Shown: in pieces, positions 9,281 to 18,899 of the stretch
Position numbering within the stretch: position 1 is the first letter of the stretch
How the letters are laid out: each line of letters starts with the position of its first letter
Assembly (NCBI GenBank): GCA_018820855.1
Contig: JAHJNL010000032.1
Location: forward strand, 1 to 59,232
DNA length: 59,232 bases
Source of the DNA: Pseudomonadota bacterium
GTDB taxonomy: Bacteria > Desulfobacterota > Desulfobulbia > Desulfobulbales > Desulfocapsaceae
Reading direction: 5' to 3'
Notes under the pieces: generated by a model
The model's database searches: none
The model's input: only the letters and a program-made list of their open reading frames with translations
Told to the model about the DNA's origin: nothing
Position numbers and translations under genes: made by a program

Positions 9281-9860
9281 TTAAAACCTCTGACAATATA
9301 ATGCTCAGCGGAGGCAGTCTTTGCTAGAATCATGCCGGAACATTTTTTTATGGAGAGTGCACCAACAGGAATAATCAAAGAAGTGGCACTGCTTTTTCAA
9401 TTCGTTATAATAACAACCGCAGATAACTCAAGCACATGTTGGATTCACAGAAGAACACCTCCTGAATCCCTCCGTACCTTCTCATTTGAAAATGAGGATA
9501 CTCCCCTCCGAAAGCAAAGTCAAATCACCAATAAATACGATGGATAAAAAAGGAATACGGCTTGGAGGAACCTATGCATATCAGTTGGCAACATGTCAAC
9601 GCGGGGACAGATCAAGACAACAGCGTTCACGCAAGCACTCCCTCAAGGTATGTTCTGTTAAGTCTTGCAACAAATGGGCTGCAGGTCGGTTTTCCGGGTT
9701 CAGAAAATTCAGGCTGCACGCCATGTGCCGCTACACCATTCGGCCAAGCTCACAGATGTCTACTCCGGACCATTGACCAATAGAGGCTGTTTGCAACAAG
9801 TGAAGTGGCACACGGAGATTCCCCCAAGAGGGTTTATCAGTTCTACAGCAAAAATGAGCA
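9281..9860. other. Non-coding stretch with one weak small ORF
   Basis: No recognisable gene lies in these 580 bases. The only candidate is a plus-strand frame from an ATG at 9574 with GGAGG five bases upstream. It would encode about 69 residues ending at 9783, without recognisable domain, signal peptide or membrane helix. I regard it as unproven. Confidence 0.4.
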
Positions 9861-10646
9861 TCAAGACAGCCTGTCAACTTGCTTTGCTATTTTTTTCACA
9901 ATCTTTTCATATGGCAATGGAGGACCAAAGGATATCTGCTTTCCATCAATAAAAATTCCATCCGAAATCCCCCATTCCAGGAACGCATTATGATCAGACA
10001 TATCCATAGTCTCAAAGACAACCTTGTCACCAAACTCCCCGCATGCCCTTTTGGCCCTTTCAAACACAATATTCTGAGCGGGACACCAACCGTTGATAAA
10101 TGCAGTCACCGTTACTTTTCCCGGCTTCTTTGGCACTGCTTTTCTGGGATGAATCCAATGGGGTGGGTTCGCATCATCTGAAAATGGTTTCCAAACTAAA
10201 AGTCTCATGCCATCCCTGTCAGCCTTTTTATACCCATGTTTCTTAAACCAGGACGCCTTCATCCAGAAAGGCAGCCATAATCCCCATGCAGCCATGCCTT
10301 TGGCACCCATAGTCCTGGCATCATTTTCAGCGGCATGAAGCAATGCCGTTCCCATCCCTTTTCCCCGAAAATCACCTATACCTTTTTTGTATCCGTGCAC
10401 CCAAATGCACAGGATAAAATAGAGCCCTTTTCCATCTATCACTGATTCCTCTACAGGCAAGTATTGGATCATCCCTGCAGCGCTACCTTTTGCATCAAGT
10501 GACAGCTTGATTCTCAACCCTTTTTCTCTGTATTTACGATACCAGCAGTCCTTATGATTTCCCGCTTCTTTCATTTCATCCGACCAGTCTTCCAGACAGT
10601 TAAAGTAGGTGTCGTAATATTCCGGCTGCAGATCAATCACTTTCAT
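9861..10646 (-). CDS. GNAT N-acetyltransferase with C-terminal YoaP-like domain
   Basis: This is a cytoplasmic protein of 261 residues. The N-terminal GNAT fold contains the acetyl-CoA pyrophosphate-binding segment DFRGKGMGTALLHAAEND (an R/Q-x-x-G-x-G/A type motif), then GAKGMAAWGLWLPFWMKASWFKKHGY. The C-terminal part (VTVTAFINGWCPAQNIVFERAK through DGIFIDGKQISFGPPLPYEK) matches the YoaP-like extension found on some GNAT proteins and resembles a thioredoxin-like fold with a single cysteine. The frame extends 13 codons upstream, but an AAGGAGGGG ribosome site fixes the start at 10646. Substrate unknown. It stands alone, with 498 bases of non-coding DNA on its 5' side. Confidence 0.82.
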   Translation of the reverse strand: MKVIDLQPEYYDTYFNCLEDWSDEMKEAGNHKDCWYRKYREKGLRIKLSLDAKGSAAGMIQYLPVEESVIDGKGLYFILCIWVHGYKKGIGDFRGKGMGTALLHAAENDARTMGAKGMAAWGLWLPFWMKASWFKKHGYKKADRDGMRLLVWKPFSDDANPPHWIHPRKAVPKKPGKVTVTAFINGWCPAQNIVFERAKRACGEFGDKVVFETMDMSDHNAFLEWGISDGIFIDGKQISFGPPLPYEKIVKKIAKQVDRLS

Positions 10647-11144
10647 AATCTCCCCTCCTTTGCCATACCACCTATTCCGTGTCATGTTCTCTGCAGGACA
10701 GAGTTTACAGTTCCAGCACTACATCGTTTACACTTTCTTTTTCTTTAATTGATCTAACTCATCCATAATTCTTAACTCTTTCTCATCGCATCAGTGAAAA
10801 ATTATTGACTTTCAAATTACTATAATGAGATAATAACTGTAATACATTTACGAAACTTGAGCTACGAGGAACAATCTGAAATGCCTACGTCCCCTCTAGC
10901 ATAGCAAATTCGTTCCTGCCAAACGACTGCCAAAGACAACGCCGAGTGTAACCTGAGTACAATTTTGTTTGATCGGACAGCTCATTTTTCCACTCCGGAG
11001 GCTGATCTAACAAATGATTAGTTATCCCCTTACCACGACCTTGTATTCATCCGACCTACCTGATGCGGTTTCTCTTTTTTTTTTGCAGAGACAATCTTGA
11101 ATCGTTACAATCAGCTGAAAAACATTTAACAGGAGGCAAGACTA
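10647..11144. other. Intergenic region upstream of the CBS gene
   Basis: These 498 bases lie between two divergent genes. They are AT-rich up to about 10,860, with a T10 tract at 11075-11084 shortly before the CBS-gene ribosome site. No gene, hairpin or promoter stands out. Confidence 0.5.
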
Positions 11145-11561
11145 ATGGGATTTAGTGATGAAATCATTAAGGCTGTGAATTGGAATGCACCAAGTGTTGA
11201 TATGGAAACTAACTTCAGAACTGTGACTAAGATGATGGTGGACAACCAAAGCTCGGCTCTTATCGTTATGAAGGGCGAAGAAGTGATGGGGGTGGTTACC
11301 GACATGGATATCCTGGAGAGTTTTGGCAGAAATGATGACCTGAACAAGACCAAAGTCGCCGAATTCATGACCACCTGTGAGCTCCTCAGCAATAAAGAAA
11401 TCAAGTCGCCATGTGCGCAATTGGACTCTGCTGCGAGTGCGAGGAATGCACTCAAGGTGATGAACAGCGCCGGTGTTCATCACCTGCTTGTCTCCGATGT
11501 CGACAAGAAAAAGGTCGGAATCGTCTCCATCCTGGACCTCCTGAAACTGGCGATTTCATAG
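11145..11561 (+). CDS. Stand-alone CBS-domain-pair protein
   Basis: This 138-residue cytoplasmic protein is made almost entirely of two CBS repeats (about residues 15-68 and 72-136). Repeat hallmarks are SSALIVMKGEEVMGVVTDMDIL in the first and HHLLVSDVDKKKVGIVSILDLL in the second. CBS pairs bind adenine nucleotides or related ligands and usually control a partner enzyme or transporter; no effector domain is fused here and no clear partner is adjacent. An AGGAGG site precedes the ATG. The gene is flanked by non-coding DNA on both sides, so it is probably monocistronic. The fold is certain; the partner is unknown. Confidence 0.9.
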   Translation: MGFSDEIIKAVNWNAPSVDMETNFRTVTKMMVDNQSSALIVMKGEEVMGVVTDMDILESFGRNDDLNKTKVAEFMTTCELLSNKEIKSPCAQLDSAASARNALKVMNSAGVHHLLVSDVDKKKVGIVSILDLLKLAIS

Positions 11562-11925
11562 GACAGCGTCCTTTCTGTTGGGTTTTTCCTACGACAGAGG
11601 AGAAAAGAGGTCGGGTCCCAGGATGACCTTTTTAAAACAAGCAGGGATCATTTTATTTCCCCGTTCCTGTTCTACAGCTATCTGTCCCCCGGCAGTACCT
11701 CTTTTACTCACGTAATGTTTCTGTCGAAGGGGCTGTAGCAACCGGACATGCCGATACCCTCGCCATTCACTATTATGGACTCACTTAGCCACACAACTCC
11801 TCTTATCAGGTCGTTTTTTTGAGGTGAAAACGGCCTGATAAACTTCCTGCCCGCGAGCATGTGCAATGAACAGCTGACCACCATTGAATACGCAAGAACA
11901 ATCAAATCAACCAGCAGGGGGATAA
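11562..11925. other. Intergenic region between CBS gene and nadX
   Basis: This 364-base stretch has no credible gene; a minus-strand frame at 11708-11905 has no family resemblance. Its one notable element is a 15-bp stem-loop at 11803-11841, described separately. Confidence 0.55.
11803..11841. promoter_or_regulatory. 15-bp stem-loop upstream of nadX
   Basis: The arms TTATCAGGTCGTTTT (11803-11817) and AAAACGGCCTGATAA (11827-11841) pair over 15 positions with one G-U wobble around a nine-base loop. It lies 84 bases before the nadX start. No T-run follows on the plus strand, so it is not a classical terminator. It could be an mRNA leader structure or an operator. Confidence 0.45.
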
Positions 11926-12684
11926 ATGAAGCGCATTGGAGTGATAGGGTGCGGCAACATTGCGGGACTGATCACCGATTTTTCCCTTGAAGGTGATATT
12001 ATAGCGGTATTTGACCGCCACAGCGATCGCTCAGATCAGATAGCAAAAAAATGTTCGGCCAAAGCATTCACAGACTTTACTCAATTTATCAAGGAACCCT
12101 TTGAACTGGTCATCGAGATCGCTTCGATCGAAGCGGTTAGAGCATATGCGGAAGCGGTATTGCAGATGCAGTGCGATTTGTTGATCTTGAGTGCCGGTGC
12201 TTTTGCCGATAAGAACCTGAAGCAACGACTGCTTAGCATAGCGAAGAAGAGAAGCAGGCGCATCCTGATACCGAGCGGTGCACTTTTTGGCCTGGACAAC
12301 GCAAAGATTGCCAGATACGGCGAAGTGGATACCCTTACCATGCAAACCACCAAACCGCCAAAATCTTACAGTATACAAACAGATAAACGCAAGTGTCTCT
12401 TTCGGGGCGGCGCCAACGAGTGCATCAAACACTATCCCCGCAATGCCAATGCGGCTGTGGCTCTGGGTATGGCGGCTCAAAAGGAGGTGCAGATCGAACT
12501 CTGGGCAGACCCTTCAATTGTAACAAATACGCATGAGGTGCACATCAGCGGCTCATTTGGAGAGGCGGTTTTAAAGATAAACAACAAACCCAGCCCTCAT
12601 AACCCCTCCACCAGTTACCTGGCTGCACTCTCGGTTGTAGCGATGATCAATACACGGGACAGTACCATTGTTGTCGGAACATAA
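11926..12684 (+). CDS. nadX: L-aspartate dehydrogenase (NadX type)
   Basis: This 252-residue NAD(P)-dependent enzyme interconverts L-aspartate and iminoaspartate/oxaloacetate; in organisms lacking NadB it supplies iminoaspartate for NAD synthesis. The N-terminal Rossmann motif GVIGCGNIAG is at residues 5-14. ILIPSGALFGLDNAKIARYG and the C-terminal run DPSIVTNTHEVHISGSFG, followed by NPSTSYLAALSVVAMI, are family signatures. A purine-rich AGCAGGGGG ribosome site precedes the ATG. Length matches the family (about 250-265). It converges on a decayed aspartate racemase fragment whose frame overlaps the nadX 3' end. No nadA or nadC is adjacent, so the pathway assignment is inferred. Confidence 0.85.
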   Translation: MKRIGVIGCGNIAGLITDFSLEGDIIAVFDRHSDRSDQIAKKCSAKAFTDFTQFIKEPFELVIEIASIEAVRAYAEAVLQMQCDLLILSAGAFADKNLKQRLLSIAKKRSRRILIPSGALFGLDNAKIARYGEVDTLTMQTTKPPKSYSIQTDKRKCLFRGGANECIKHYPRNANAAVALGMAAQKEVQIELWADPSIVTNTHEVHISGSFGEAVLKINNKPSPHNPSTSYLAALSVVAMINTRDSTIVVGT

Positions 12685-12699
12685 AGGTAAAGCGGGCCG

Positions 12700-12890
12700 A
12701 CAGAGGAAACATACATCCCGCCTCTCTTCATGAGCTGGGAGAGGAGTACCGACAACTTCGACACTGGCCAGGAGAATCCGGGCAGAACGAAGCCCCCCCC
12801 CATCCTTTCCCCGATCCTCTGGTTAAGGAGTTGACAGAAGAGGACAGTGGATTCCCAGCTCATTGCGCCGAGGACACCGACAGTCCTCAT
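12700..12890 (-). pseudogene. Aspartate/glutamate racemase remnant, frameshifted and truncated
   Basis: The first 30 codons read MRTVGVLGAMSWESTVLF then CQLLNQRIGERM, matching the N-terminus of aspartate/glutamate racemases (YgeA-like, usually MKxIGxxGGMSWEST). A run of nine G on the coding strand (12793-12801 as C) then breaks the frame. Shifted, the next codons read GGLRSARILLASVE, the expected family continuation. Homology fades within about 20 more codons, so roughly 70% of a 230-240 residue enzyme is gone. Its start overlaps the stop of the RND pump gene (ATGA). The G-run could be a sequencing error, but the truncation is real. Beyond 12,700 the frame runs into nadX antisense. Confidence 0.7.
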
Positions 12891-15800
12891 CCCTCCTGTC
12901 CCTTCTCTCTGCCCCCTGCCAGATTCTGCACATCGGCATATATGACATAAAGAGCAGGCATGAGAAAGAGAATAACAATGGTGGTAAAGAGAATCCCATA
13001 GCCTAGGGAAATGGCCATGGGGACCAGAAAACGGGCCTGCACCGACTGCTCAAAGATCATGGGGGCAAGGCCGAAAAAGGTGGTGAGCGAGGTAAGCATA
13101 ATGGGGCGAAAACGCCGGACAGAAGCCTGAAACGCTGCCTCGGCCACAGCCATGCCATCGTCCCGATAGCGGTTGGCCGTCACCATAAAGACCAGCCCTC
13201 CGTTGATGACCACCCCGCAAAGGGCAATCATGCCGAAGATGGAGATGATACTCAGATTATAGCCCATAAGAATATGGCCGAGCAGGGCGCTCACCAGGCC
13301 AAAGGGAATGGAGATCATCACCAGCAGGGCATGGCCATAACTGCGAAAGAGGATGGCCAGCAGACAGAAGATGGCAGGGAGACTGAAGCCGATACCAAAG
13401 AGGAGGTCGTGTACCGCCTCGCGCGTCTCCCGCTGCCTGCCCTGAAAGGAATAGCTGAGCCCACTGTAACTGGCAAGGAGCTGGGGCAGGAAATCAGCCT
13501 TCAGACTGGCCAGGATCTTGTTCTCATTGGCCTTGCCCGCCACCACATTGGCCGTGACATTAAGAACCCGCTTGCCATCCACCCGGTTTATCTCCGTATA
13601 GGCCCGGTTCTGGGTCATTTTGGCCGCCCTGCTCAGAGGAACCTCTCCGCCGTCCGGAGTCCGGATAAGCAACTGCTCCAGATGAAAGAGTGAACTCCTC
13701 TCTGCCTCGGGCAGGCGAACAACAACCTTCACCTCATGCCTTCCCTGCTGCTGTCTCAGGGCCTCTGCCCCATAAAATGCGTGCCTGATCTGACTGCCCA
13801 GTTCCTTGGCGGTCAGGCCCAGAGACCTCCCATCGGGAAGCATCTTAAAATCATACTGCGGCTTACCCCGGGCAAACCCGTCATTAATATCGGTCACCCC
13901 ATCATACTGGGAGATGGCAACAGCCAGATCTGTAGCGGCCAGTTCCAGGGTTTGAGGGTCTGGGTGAGTCAGTTCCACATTGATGGCCGCTGATCCGCCG
14001 GGACCGACCAGGTAATCAAAAAAGAGCTTCTCCAAGCCTGCGATCTCACCCACCTCTTTTCTCCACTGCACACTGAATTCCCGGGTGGTGATCCGGCGCT
14101 GATTCTGTGGTACCAGGGTGATGGAAATCTCTGCGGTATTGCTGCCGCTGCGACCGATATCGGTGCGCATGCCAACGAGGATGTCCCTGCCTCCGTTCGC
14201 CTCCACTGTCCTCATCCCACCCTCTTCTACCCGGCGTGCAATCTCTTTCACCTCTTCCATACTGACCCCGTAGGGCAGTTCTATCTCGGCGTCAACGGAG
14301 TCGGTCTGGATATTGGGACGAAAAGAAAAATTGATCCAGCCGCTATCCCAATACGAATAGGCCACAACCAGTACGGCCAGAGCTATGGCAGCCACCAGAT
14401 ACCGGAAAGAGAGCACCAGATGCAACCCCCTGGAAAAAGGTCCTTTCACAAAACGATCCAGCCAGCGGCCGCAGAAGAGAGGAACCCGCTCGAGAAACTG
14501 AAATACTCTCCCTGTCCGCCGCTTCTTGCGATAGCTGAGATGGGCAGGCAGCACATAAAGACATTCCACAAGAGAGATAAGAAAGACCGAGATAACCACA
14601 GCCGGCAGGATAGCAAAGAAGCGGCCGGTGGATCCTGAGACGAAAAGCAGAGGAAGAAAAGCAATGATATTGGTGGCAACGGCAATGAAGACCGGGGCCG
14701 ACATCTCCCGCGCTCCCTCCACCGCGGCCTGAAGCGGCGCTATCCCTAACTGCCTCTTATAAAATATATTTTCGCCAACCACCACTGCATCATCCACCAC
14801 AATGCCCAGGGTAATGATAAAGGCAAACATGGAAACCATGTTGATACTGCCGCCGGCAAAAAAGAGGATCAGAAAAGAACCGATGATGGATATGGGAATC
14901 CCCATGGAGACCCAGAAGGCAAGGCGGGGCTCAAGCAAGAGCCCAAGAGTGAGGAGAACCAGGCAGAGACCCAGGACACCGTTGGTGAGTAGGAGTTCCA
15001 GCCGGTCCTGATAGAGTTCTGATCGATCTCTATAAGCCACCAGATTCAACGTTGAAGGCAGAGTAGGCGCCAGTTCCTCTATATAGGCACGGACGGCTCT
15101 GGAGATTTCCAGGGGAGTCTGCTCTCCGGTACGGTAGACATAGAGAAAGACCGCCCGTTTTCCGTTATAATAGGCCTCCCGATCACTCTCCTCAAAGCCC
15201 TCGTGAATATCAGCGACTTCTCCCAGGGTGAGCTCGGTACCGTCCTCAAGACTGACCAGGGCCAGGTTGGAAAACTCACTGGCCAGTTCCCTTCGTTCAG
15301 TGGTCCTGAGCAGGACCTCACCTCCCGGAGTTTTTATTCCGCCTGCCGGGACATCCACGGCCCGGCTTTTCACAATAGCGGCTACGTCTTCCAGGGTAAG
15401 ATCATGAGCACGGAGGACATTCTGCGGCACCTCAATGGCCAGTTCCGGATCCCGGACCCCGTTCAGTTCTACCTGAGTGACCTCAGGGAGATTGATAAGT
15501 TCATCGCGAATGGTCTCGGCCCGGTCAAAAAGGGTCCGCTCATCCAGGTCGCCATACAGGGCCAGACGCAGGACCTCCCGGCGTCGGGTCTGCAGACTGA
15601 CCAAGGGGCGCTCCACGTCATCGGGAAGCGAGGTAATTCGGTCAACACTGTTTTTGATATCCTGCAGACTCTTATTGGGATCGGCCCCGGCAAGGAGTTC
15701 CACAGTGATCGAGGCACTGCCTTCCCAGGCAACTGCTGTTACCCGTTCCACATTTTCCAGAGCCCGGATCTCCTCTTCCATGGCCAGGATAATCCCCTCT

Positions 15801-16003
15801 TCCACCTCTTCCGGGCTGGCCCCGGGATAACGCACCGAGACATCGACGATATCGAGGTCATAACTGGGAAAGACCTCCTGAGTGATCATGGTAACAGAGA
15901 TCAGTCCGCCGACAATAAAGATCAGCATCAGCAGGTTGGCGGCCACACTATTGCCGGCCATCCAGGCGAGCAGGCCCTGGTTCCAGGATGAAGTTATACG
16001 CAT
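12887..16003 (-). CDS. RND efflux pump inner-membrane subunit (AcrB-type)
   Basis: This 1038-residue proton-driven exporter has the length and twelve-helix, two-lobe layout of AcrB-type pumps. The first helix begins at GNSVAANLLMLIFIVGGLIS, followed by porter-domain signatures (VSVRYPGASPEEVEEGI). TM4 carries the paired aspartates of proton relay in LGIVVDDAVVVGENI. The second half repeats the pattern after SYWDSGWINFSFRPNI. It is the third gene of a minus-strand operon with the adaptor (18 bases upstream) and outer-membrane factor, making a complete tripartite pump. The substrate cannot be read from sequence. No local regulator is visible. Confidence 0.93.
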   Translation of the reverse strand: MRITSSWNQGLLAWMAGNSVAANLLMLIFIVGGLISVTMITQEVFPSYDLDIVDVSVRYPGASPEEVEEGIILAMEEEIRALENVERVTAVAWEGSASITVELLAGADPNKSLQDIKNSVDRITSLPDDVERPLVSLQTRRREVLRLALYGDLDERTLFDRAETIRDELINLPEVTQVELNGVRDPELAIEVPQNVLRAHDLTLEDVAAIVKSRAVDVPAGGIKTPGGEVLLRTTERRELASEFSNLALVSLEDGTELTLGEVADIHEGFEESDREAYYNGKRAVFLYVYRTGEQTPLEISRAVRAYIEELAPTLPSTLNLVAYRDRSELYQDRLELLLTNGVLGLCLVLLTLGLLLEPRLAFWVSMGIPISIIGSFLILFFAGGSINMVSMFAFIITLGIVVDDAVVVGENIFYKRQLGIAPLQAAVEGAREMSAPVFIAVATNIIAFLPLLFVSGSTGRFFAILPAVVISVFLISLVECLYVLPAHLSYRKKRRTGRVFQFLERVPLFCGRWLDRFVKGPFSRGLHLVLSFRYLVAAIALAVLVVAYSYWDSGWINFSFRPNIQTDSVDAEIELPYGVSMEEVKEIARRVEEGGMRTVEANGGRDILVGMRTDIGRSGSNTAEISITLVPQNQRRITTREFSVQWRKEVGEIAGLEKLFFDYLVGPGGSAAINVELTHPDPQTLELAATDLAVAISQYDGVTDINDGFARGKPQYDFKMLPDGRSLGLTAKELGSQIRHAFYGAEALRQQQGRHEVKVVVRLPEAERSSLFHLEQLLIRTPDGGEVPLSRAAKMTQNRAYTEINRVDGKRVLNVTANVVAGKANENKILASLKADFLPQLLASYSGLSYSFQGRQRETREAVHDLLFGIGFSLPAIFCLLAILFRSYGHALLVMISIPFGLVSALLGHILMGYNLSIISIFGMIALCGVVINGGLVFMVTANRYRDDGMAVAEAAFQASVRRFRPIMLTSLTTFFGLAPMIFEQSVQARFLVPMAISLGYGILFTTIVILFLMPALYVIYADVQNLAGGREKGQEG

Positions 16004-16021
16004 GAGAAGACCATTCCTCGC

Positions 16022-17227
16022 CTATTCCCTGCGATCCTGCTGCAGATCCATGCGACTGTCATCGCGGAGCACCATTCCCGGCACCGGAGACTGCAGGCGG
16101 CTGACAACAATCCGTTCGTCAGGTGCCAGGTGCGTATCCACCAGTACCTCGTCTACACGCCGCCACAGGACGGTAACTTCACGGATATCCAGAAGCCCAT
16201 CCCCATTGACCAGCCACAAGCGATCCCCCTCGCGCAGGGCTTCGCGGGGAATGACATACACCCCATCCAGAACACCGGCATCGATCTGGACCTTGACATA
16301 ACTGTCAAGGAGGATTTTTCCCCCCCTTGTTTTGTCCTCACCAGTCATTTCCTGATTCTGTAAATTAAAGGGGTCCTGAACCATCACCAGAACTCTGGCC
16401 ATACGGCCCTTAGAATCAAGATCTGCCAAGAGCTTAAAGAGTGTTCCTTCACGGACAGTAGGTTTATCACCATACCCCTTTTCCAGAATAATCAGAGCTG
16501 AACTCCCCGCTCTTCCTGACTTATCTGGGAAATGAATGCGATCAAGGAGGGAGAGAGGAACTGAGACCTGAACCCAGAACTGATCAGTGGCGACCAGAGT
16601 CGCAATGGCCGTCTGCTTGCCGACAAACTGGCCATTTTCCACGAACTCTTCCAGAACCACACCGGCAAAAGGAGCACGGATAGTTGCCCGCTTTTCTGCA
16701 AGTTCTGCTGCCGCGAGACGACTTTCAGCGGCCTCCAGACGAGCCCGACTATTCTTCAAATGGGGTTCCCGCAGGGCCAGGGTCTTGCTGACCTGAGCAC
16801 CGAGGAGTTCTTTTTCCAGAAGCTTCCACTCCTGATGGGCAATGACCTGCCTCCCCTCCTCCACCTCCAGTTCATACTGGGCCGTGGCGACCTCGCCCTG
16901 ACGTTCACTGACCTGCAGGCGGTAGTCCAGAGGATCGATCTGAACAACCAGGTCATCCTCAGCAATGATCCCCCCCGGCACCAGTTCAGGATTCTGCTCT
17001 ATGATACGCCCCTCCACTTCACTCATCAGCGTCACTCTTCTCGCCGGAATCACAGTACCTGAAGCCTCAAACACCACGGGTTCCCTGCTTGCCTGCACAG
17101 TCACTGTTCTGACCACCGGCACAGGACGCTGCGGTTTGACTTTTTGCGTCTGCGGTTTGTGTCCATAGAGCCAGAATGACACTCCTGCGGCCAGTATCAG
17201 GACAAGAATAGAGAGAAATATTTTCAT
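16022..17227 (-). CDS. RND efflux periplasmic adaptor (HlyD/MFP family)
   Basis: This 401-residue adaptor is anchored by an N-terminal hydrophobic segment (about residues 4-22). It has the usual lipoyl/barrel-sandwich halves (EVEGRIIEQNPELVPGGIIA and RATIRAPFAGVVLEEFVENG) separated by an alpha-hairpin (about residues 115-190) rich in Arg, Glu and Leu, then a beta-barrel (QFWVQVSVPLSLLDRIHFPD) and a membrane-proximal domain. It links the inner-membrane pump to the outer-membrane factor. It lies 11 bases downstream of the outer-membrane factor gene and 18 upstream of the pump, all one operon. Confidence 0.9.
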   Translation of the reverse strand: MKIFLSILVLILAAGVSFWLYGHKPQTQKVKPQRPVPVVRTVTVQASREPVVFEASGTVIPARRVTLMSEVEGRIIEQNPELVPGGIIAEDDLVVQIDPLDYRLQVSERQGEVATAQYELEVEEGRQVIAHQEWKLLEKELLGAQVSKTLALREPHLKNSRARLEAAESRLAAAELAEKRATIRAPFAGVVLEEFVENGQFVGKQTAIATLVATDQFWVQVSVPLSLLDRIHFPDKSGRAGSSALIILEKGYGDKPTVREGTLFKLLADLDSKGRMARVLVMVQDPFNLQNQEMTGEDKTRGGKILLDSYVKVQIDAGVLDGVYVIPREALREGDRLWLVNGDGLLDIREVTVLWRRVDEVLVDTHLAPDERIVVSRLQSPVPGMVLRDDSRMDLQQDRRE

Positions 17228-17238
17228 AATACGGCTTT

Positions 17239-18669
17239 TCAGTTTTCAGTAATAATATTATTCTGTTCCCGGGTCAGAACATTCCCACCCAGAGCCCGGT
17301 AGAGAATGAGCCGGTAAGAGACCCGTTCCCGTTGCCGCTGCAGCATGGTCCGCTCCAGATTCTGTAGTGAAACCAAGGCCGCCAGCACTGGAAGATAATC
17401 TGTTATTCCCTGGATATAGCGATTGCGACTCTCATGAAGTGTTGCCCGGGAGATGATCAATTGCTCATTCAAGGCAGCAAGCAACAGTTCGTGCTGCCGC
17501 TCCTGCCAGAGACTGTTTTCCACCTCTTCAATGGCCACCAGATATCTCTGAGAGTAGCGAGCCGCTTTCTCCTCCACCACTGCCTTCTGTTTTTCGACCT
17601 CACTTTCTTTATATCCCCAGTCCACAATAGAGGCCAAGGCATCAGCAAAGAGCGAAAAGAGAACGTCACCACTGACAAGACCGACAGAACTGCCAATCTT
17701 AACACTTGGCAGCCGATCAGCCACGGCCGCGGCCACCCGGTAATCTGCAGCCACCAGTTCTCGCTGCAACTGTCGAAGATCCGGCCTGTTCCGAAGCAGG
17801 TCCGCGGGAACCCCCAGTTGCGGCAGGGAAGGAATCTGAGGCAGCGACTGACCCAGACTCAAAGAAGTGGATTCCGGCGCCTGTCCCAGAAGAACATGCA
17901 GCCTGTTGCGCAGGATAATGAGTCGTGCCTCGTTCAGAGGAAGCTGCGCCTTGACCGAGGCCACCAGTTCCTGCTGTTGATAGACATCCACCAGGGAAGC
18001 GGCTCCATGGGCAAATCGGAGTTTGATCAAATCCAGGGAGGTTTCATTGGCCGTTATCTGTTGTTCCAGCAAATTCCGGTAAAGGGACTGCTCAATGAGT
18101 TGATAATAGGTATCTGCCACCTCGGTGCTGAGAAGCAGGGCCAGCCCCTGCACATCATCCTCGGCGGCCTTCGCCTCAAATGCTGCAGCCTTGGCAGCAG
18201 AGGAAAGCCGTCCCCAAAGATCAACTTCCCAGATAAGCTCCACACCAAAACCACTGGTATCGTCACGTTCACCATCCGAGTCCCAGGTCGAACCTGCACT
18301 CACCTGCCCATCGAGAGAAGGATACATGGAGGAATCCGTCTGTTTCTGCAACGACCGGGCCTGTTTGAGCCTGGCATACCCCTCCTGCAGGGTAAAGCTT
18401 CCGGCCAAGGCCCTCTGCATGTACTCATTAAGAAGTTGGTCATTAAAGACCAGCCACCACTGAGATGAGCCCACTTTTTCTGGCGCAGACGAACTGATCG
18501 TATACGCTGAATTTGAAATAACCAAGGGGTGGATGTTTTCCTCAACCACATGACTGCAGCCGGAAAAAGATAAAAAGGAAATCAGACAGAACAGCAAAGA
18601 GAAAGGAGCAGGACAAGACGCATAAGCCAGCGGACAGTTTGCTCTCAACAAAAGATGTCCGATGCTCAT
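17239..18669 (-). CDS. RND efflux outer-membrane lipoprotein (NodT/TolC family)
   Basis: This 476-residue outer-membrane factor has a long N-terminal region leading to a lipobox (LSFSGC, cysteine near residue 38), so it is likely lipid-anchored like OprM. The mature part carries the repeated OEP helices, for example SFTLQEGYARLKQARSLQKQ and VADTYYQLIEQSLYRNLLEQ, and the family motif RNRPDLRQLQRELVAADYRV. It provides the outer-membrane duct of the pump encoded by the next two genes. It is first in the operon. The ATG at 18669 has only a weak ribosome site, so a slightly different start is possible. Confidence 0.9.
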   Translation of the reverse strand: MSIGHLLLRANCPLAYASCPAPFSLLFCLISFLSFSGCSHVVEENIHPLVISNSAYTISSSAPEKVGSSQWWLVFNDQLLNEYMQRALAGSFTLQEGYARLKQARSLQKQTDSSMYPSLDGQVSAGSTWDSDGERDDTSGFGVELIWEVDLWGRLSSAAKAAAFEAKAAEDDVQGLALLLSTEVADTYYQLIEQSLYRNLLEQQITANETSLDLIKLRFAHGAASLVDVYQQQELVASVKAQLPLNEARLIILRNRLHVLLGQAPESTSLSLGQSLPQIPSLPQLGVPADLLRNRPDLRQLQRELVAADYRVAAAVADRLPSVKIGSSVGLVSGDVLFSLFADALASIVDWGYKESEVEKQKAVVEEKAARYSQRYLVAIEEVENSLWQERQHELLLAALNEQLIISRATLHESRNRYIQGITDYLPVLAALVSLQNLERTMLQRQRERVSYRLILYRALGGNVLTREQNNIITEN

Positions 18670-18838
18670 CAGCAGATTATTCCTGTTTCATGGAGGTGAA
18701 AAATCGTGTTTTTTAGATCCAAAAAGAGCAATAGCCTCAGCTGAGAGCAGCGCTACCGCTTCCGTTTATCATCATAGGAAAAAACCAGGCAAATGGCAAG
18801 AAAGGAAGAAGGTGAAAGGCTGAAGGACTGCAGTAACT

Positions 18839-18877
18839 CTAAAAAAGAATGCCCGGGAGAATGTTCCCTCCCGGGCA
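18839..18877 (-). terminator. Rho-independent terminator for the DUF1566 gene
   Basis: A perfect 10-bp stem, TGCCCGGGAG (18850-18859) with CTCCCGGGCA (18868-18877), has an eight-base loop. Read on the minus strand it is followed by TTCTTTTTT. It lies 23 bases after the stop of the DUF1566 gene. Confidence 0.85.
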
Positions 18878-18899
18878 GAGGGGAAGGGGAAAAATGCTG

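Noticed and set aside
9574-9783. 69-residue small protein candidate
   Set aside because: GGAGG lies five bases before the ATG, but the product has no recognisable feature and the region shows no operon context; kept only as a note in the intergenic entry.
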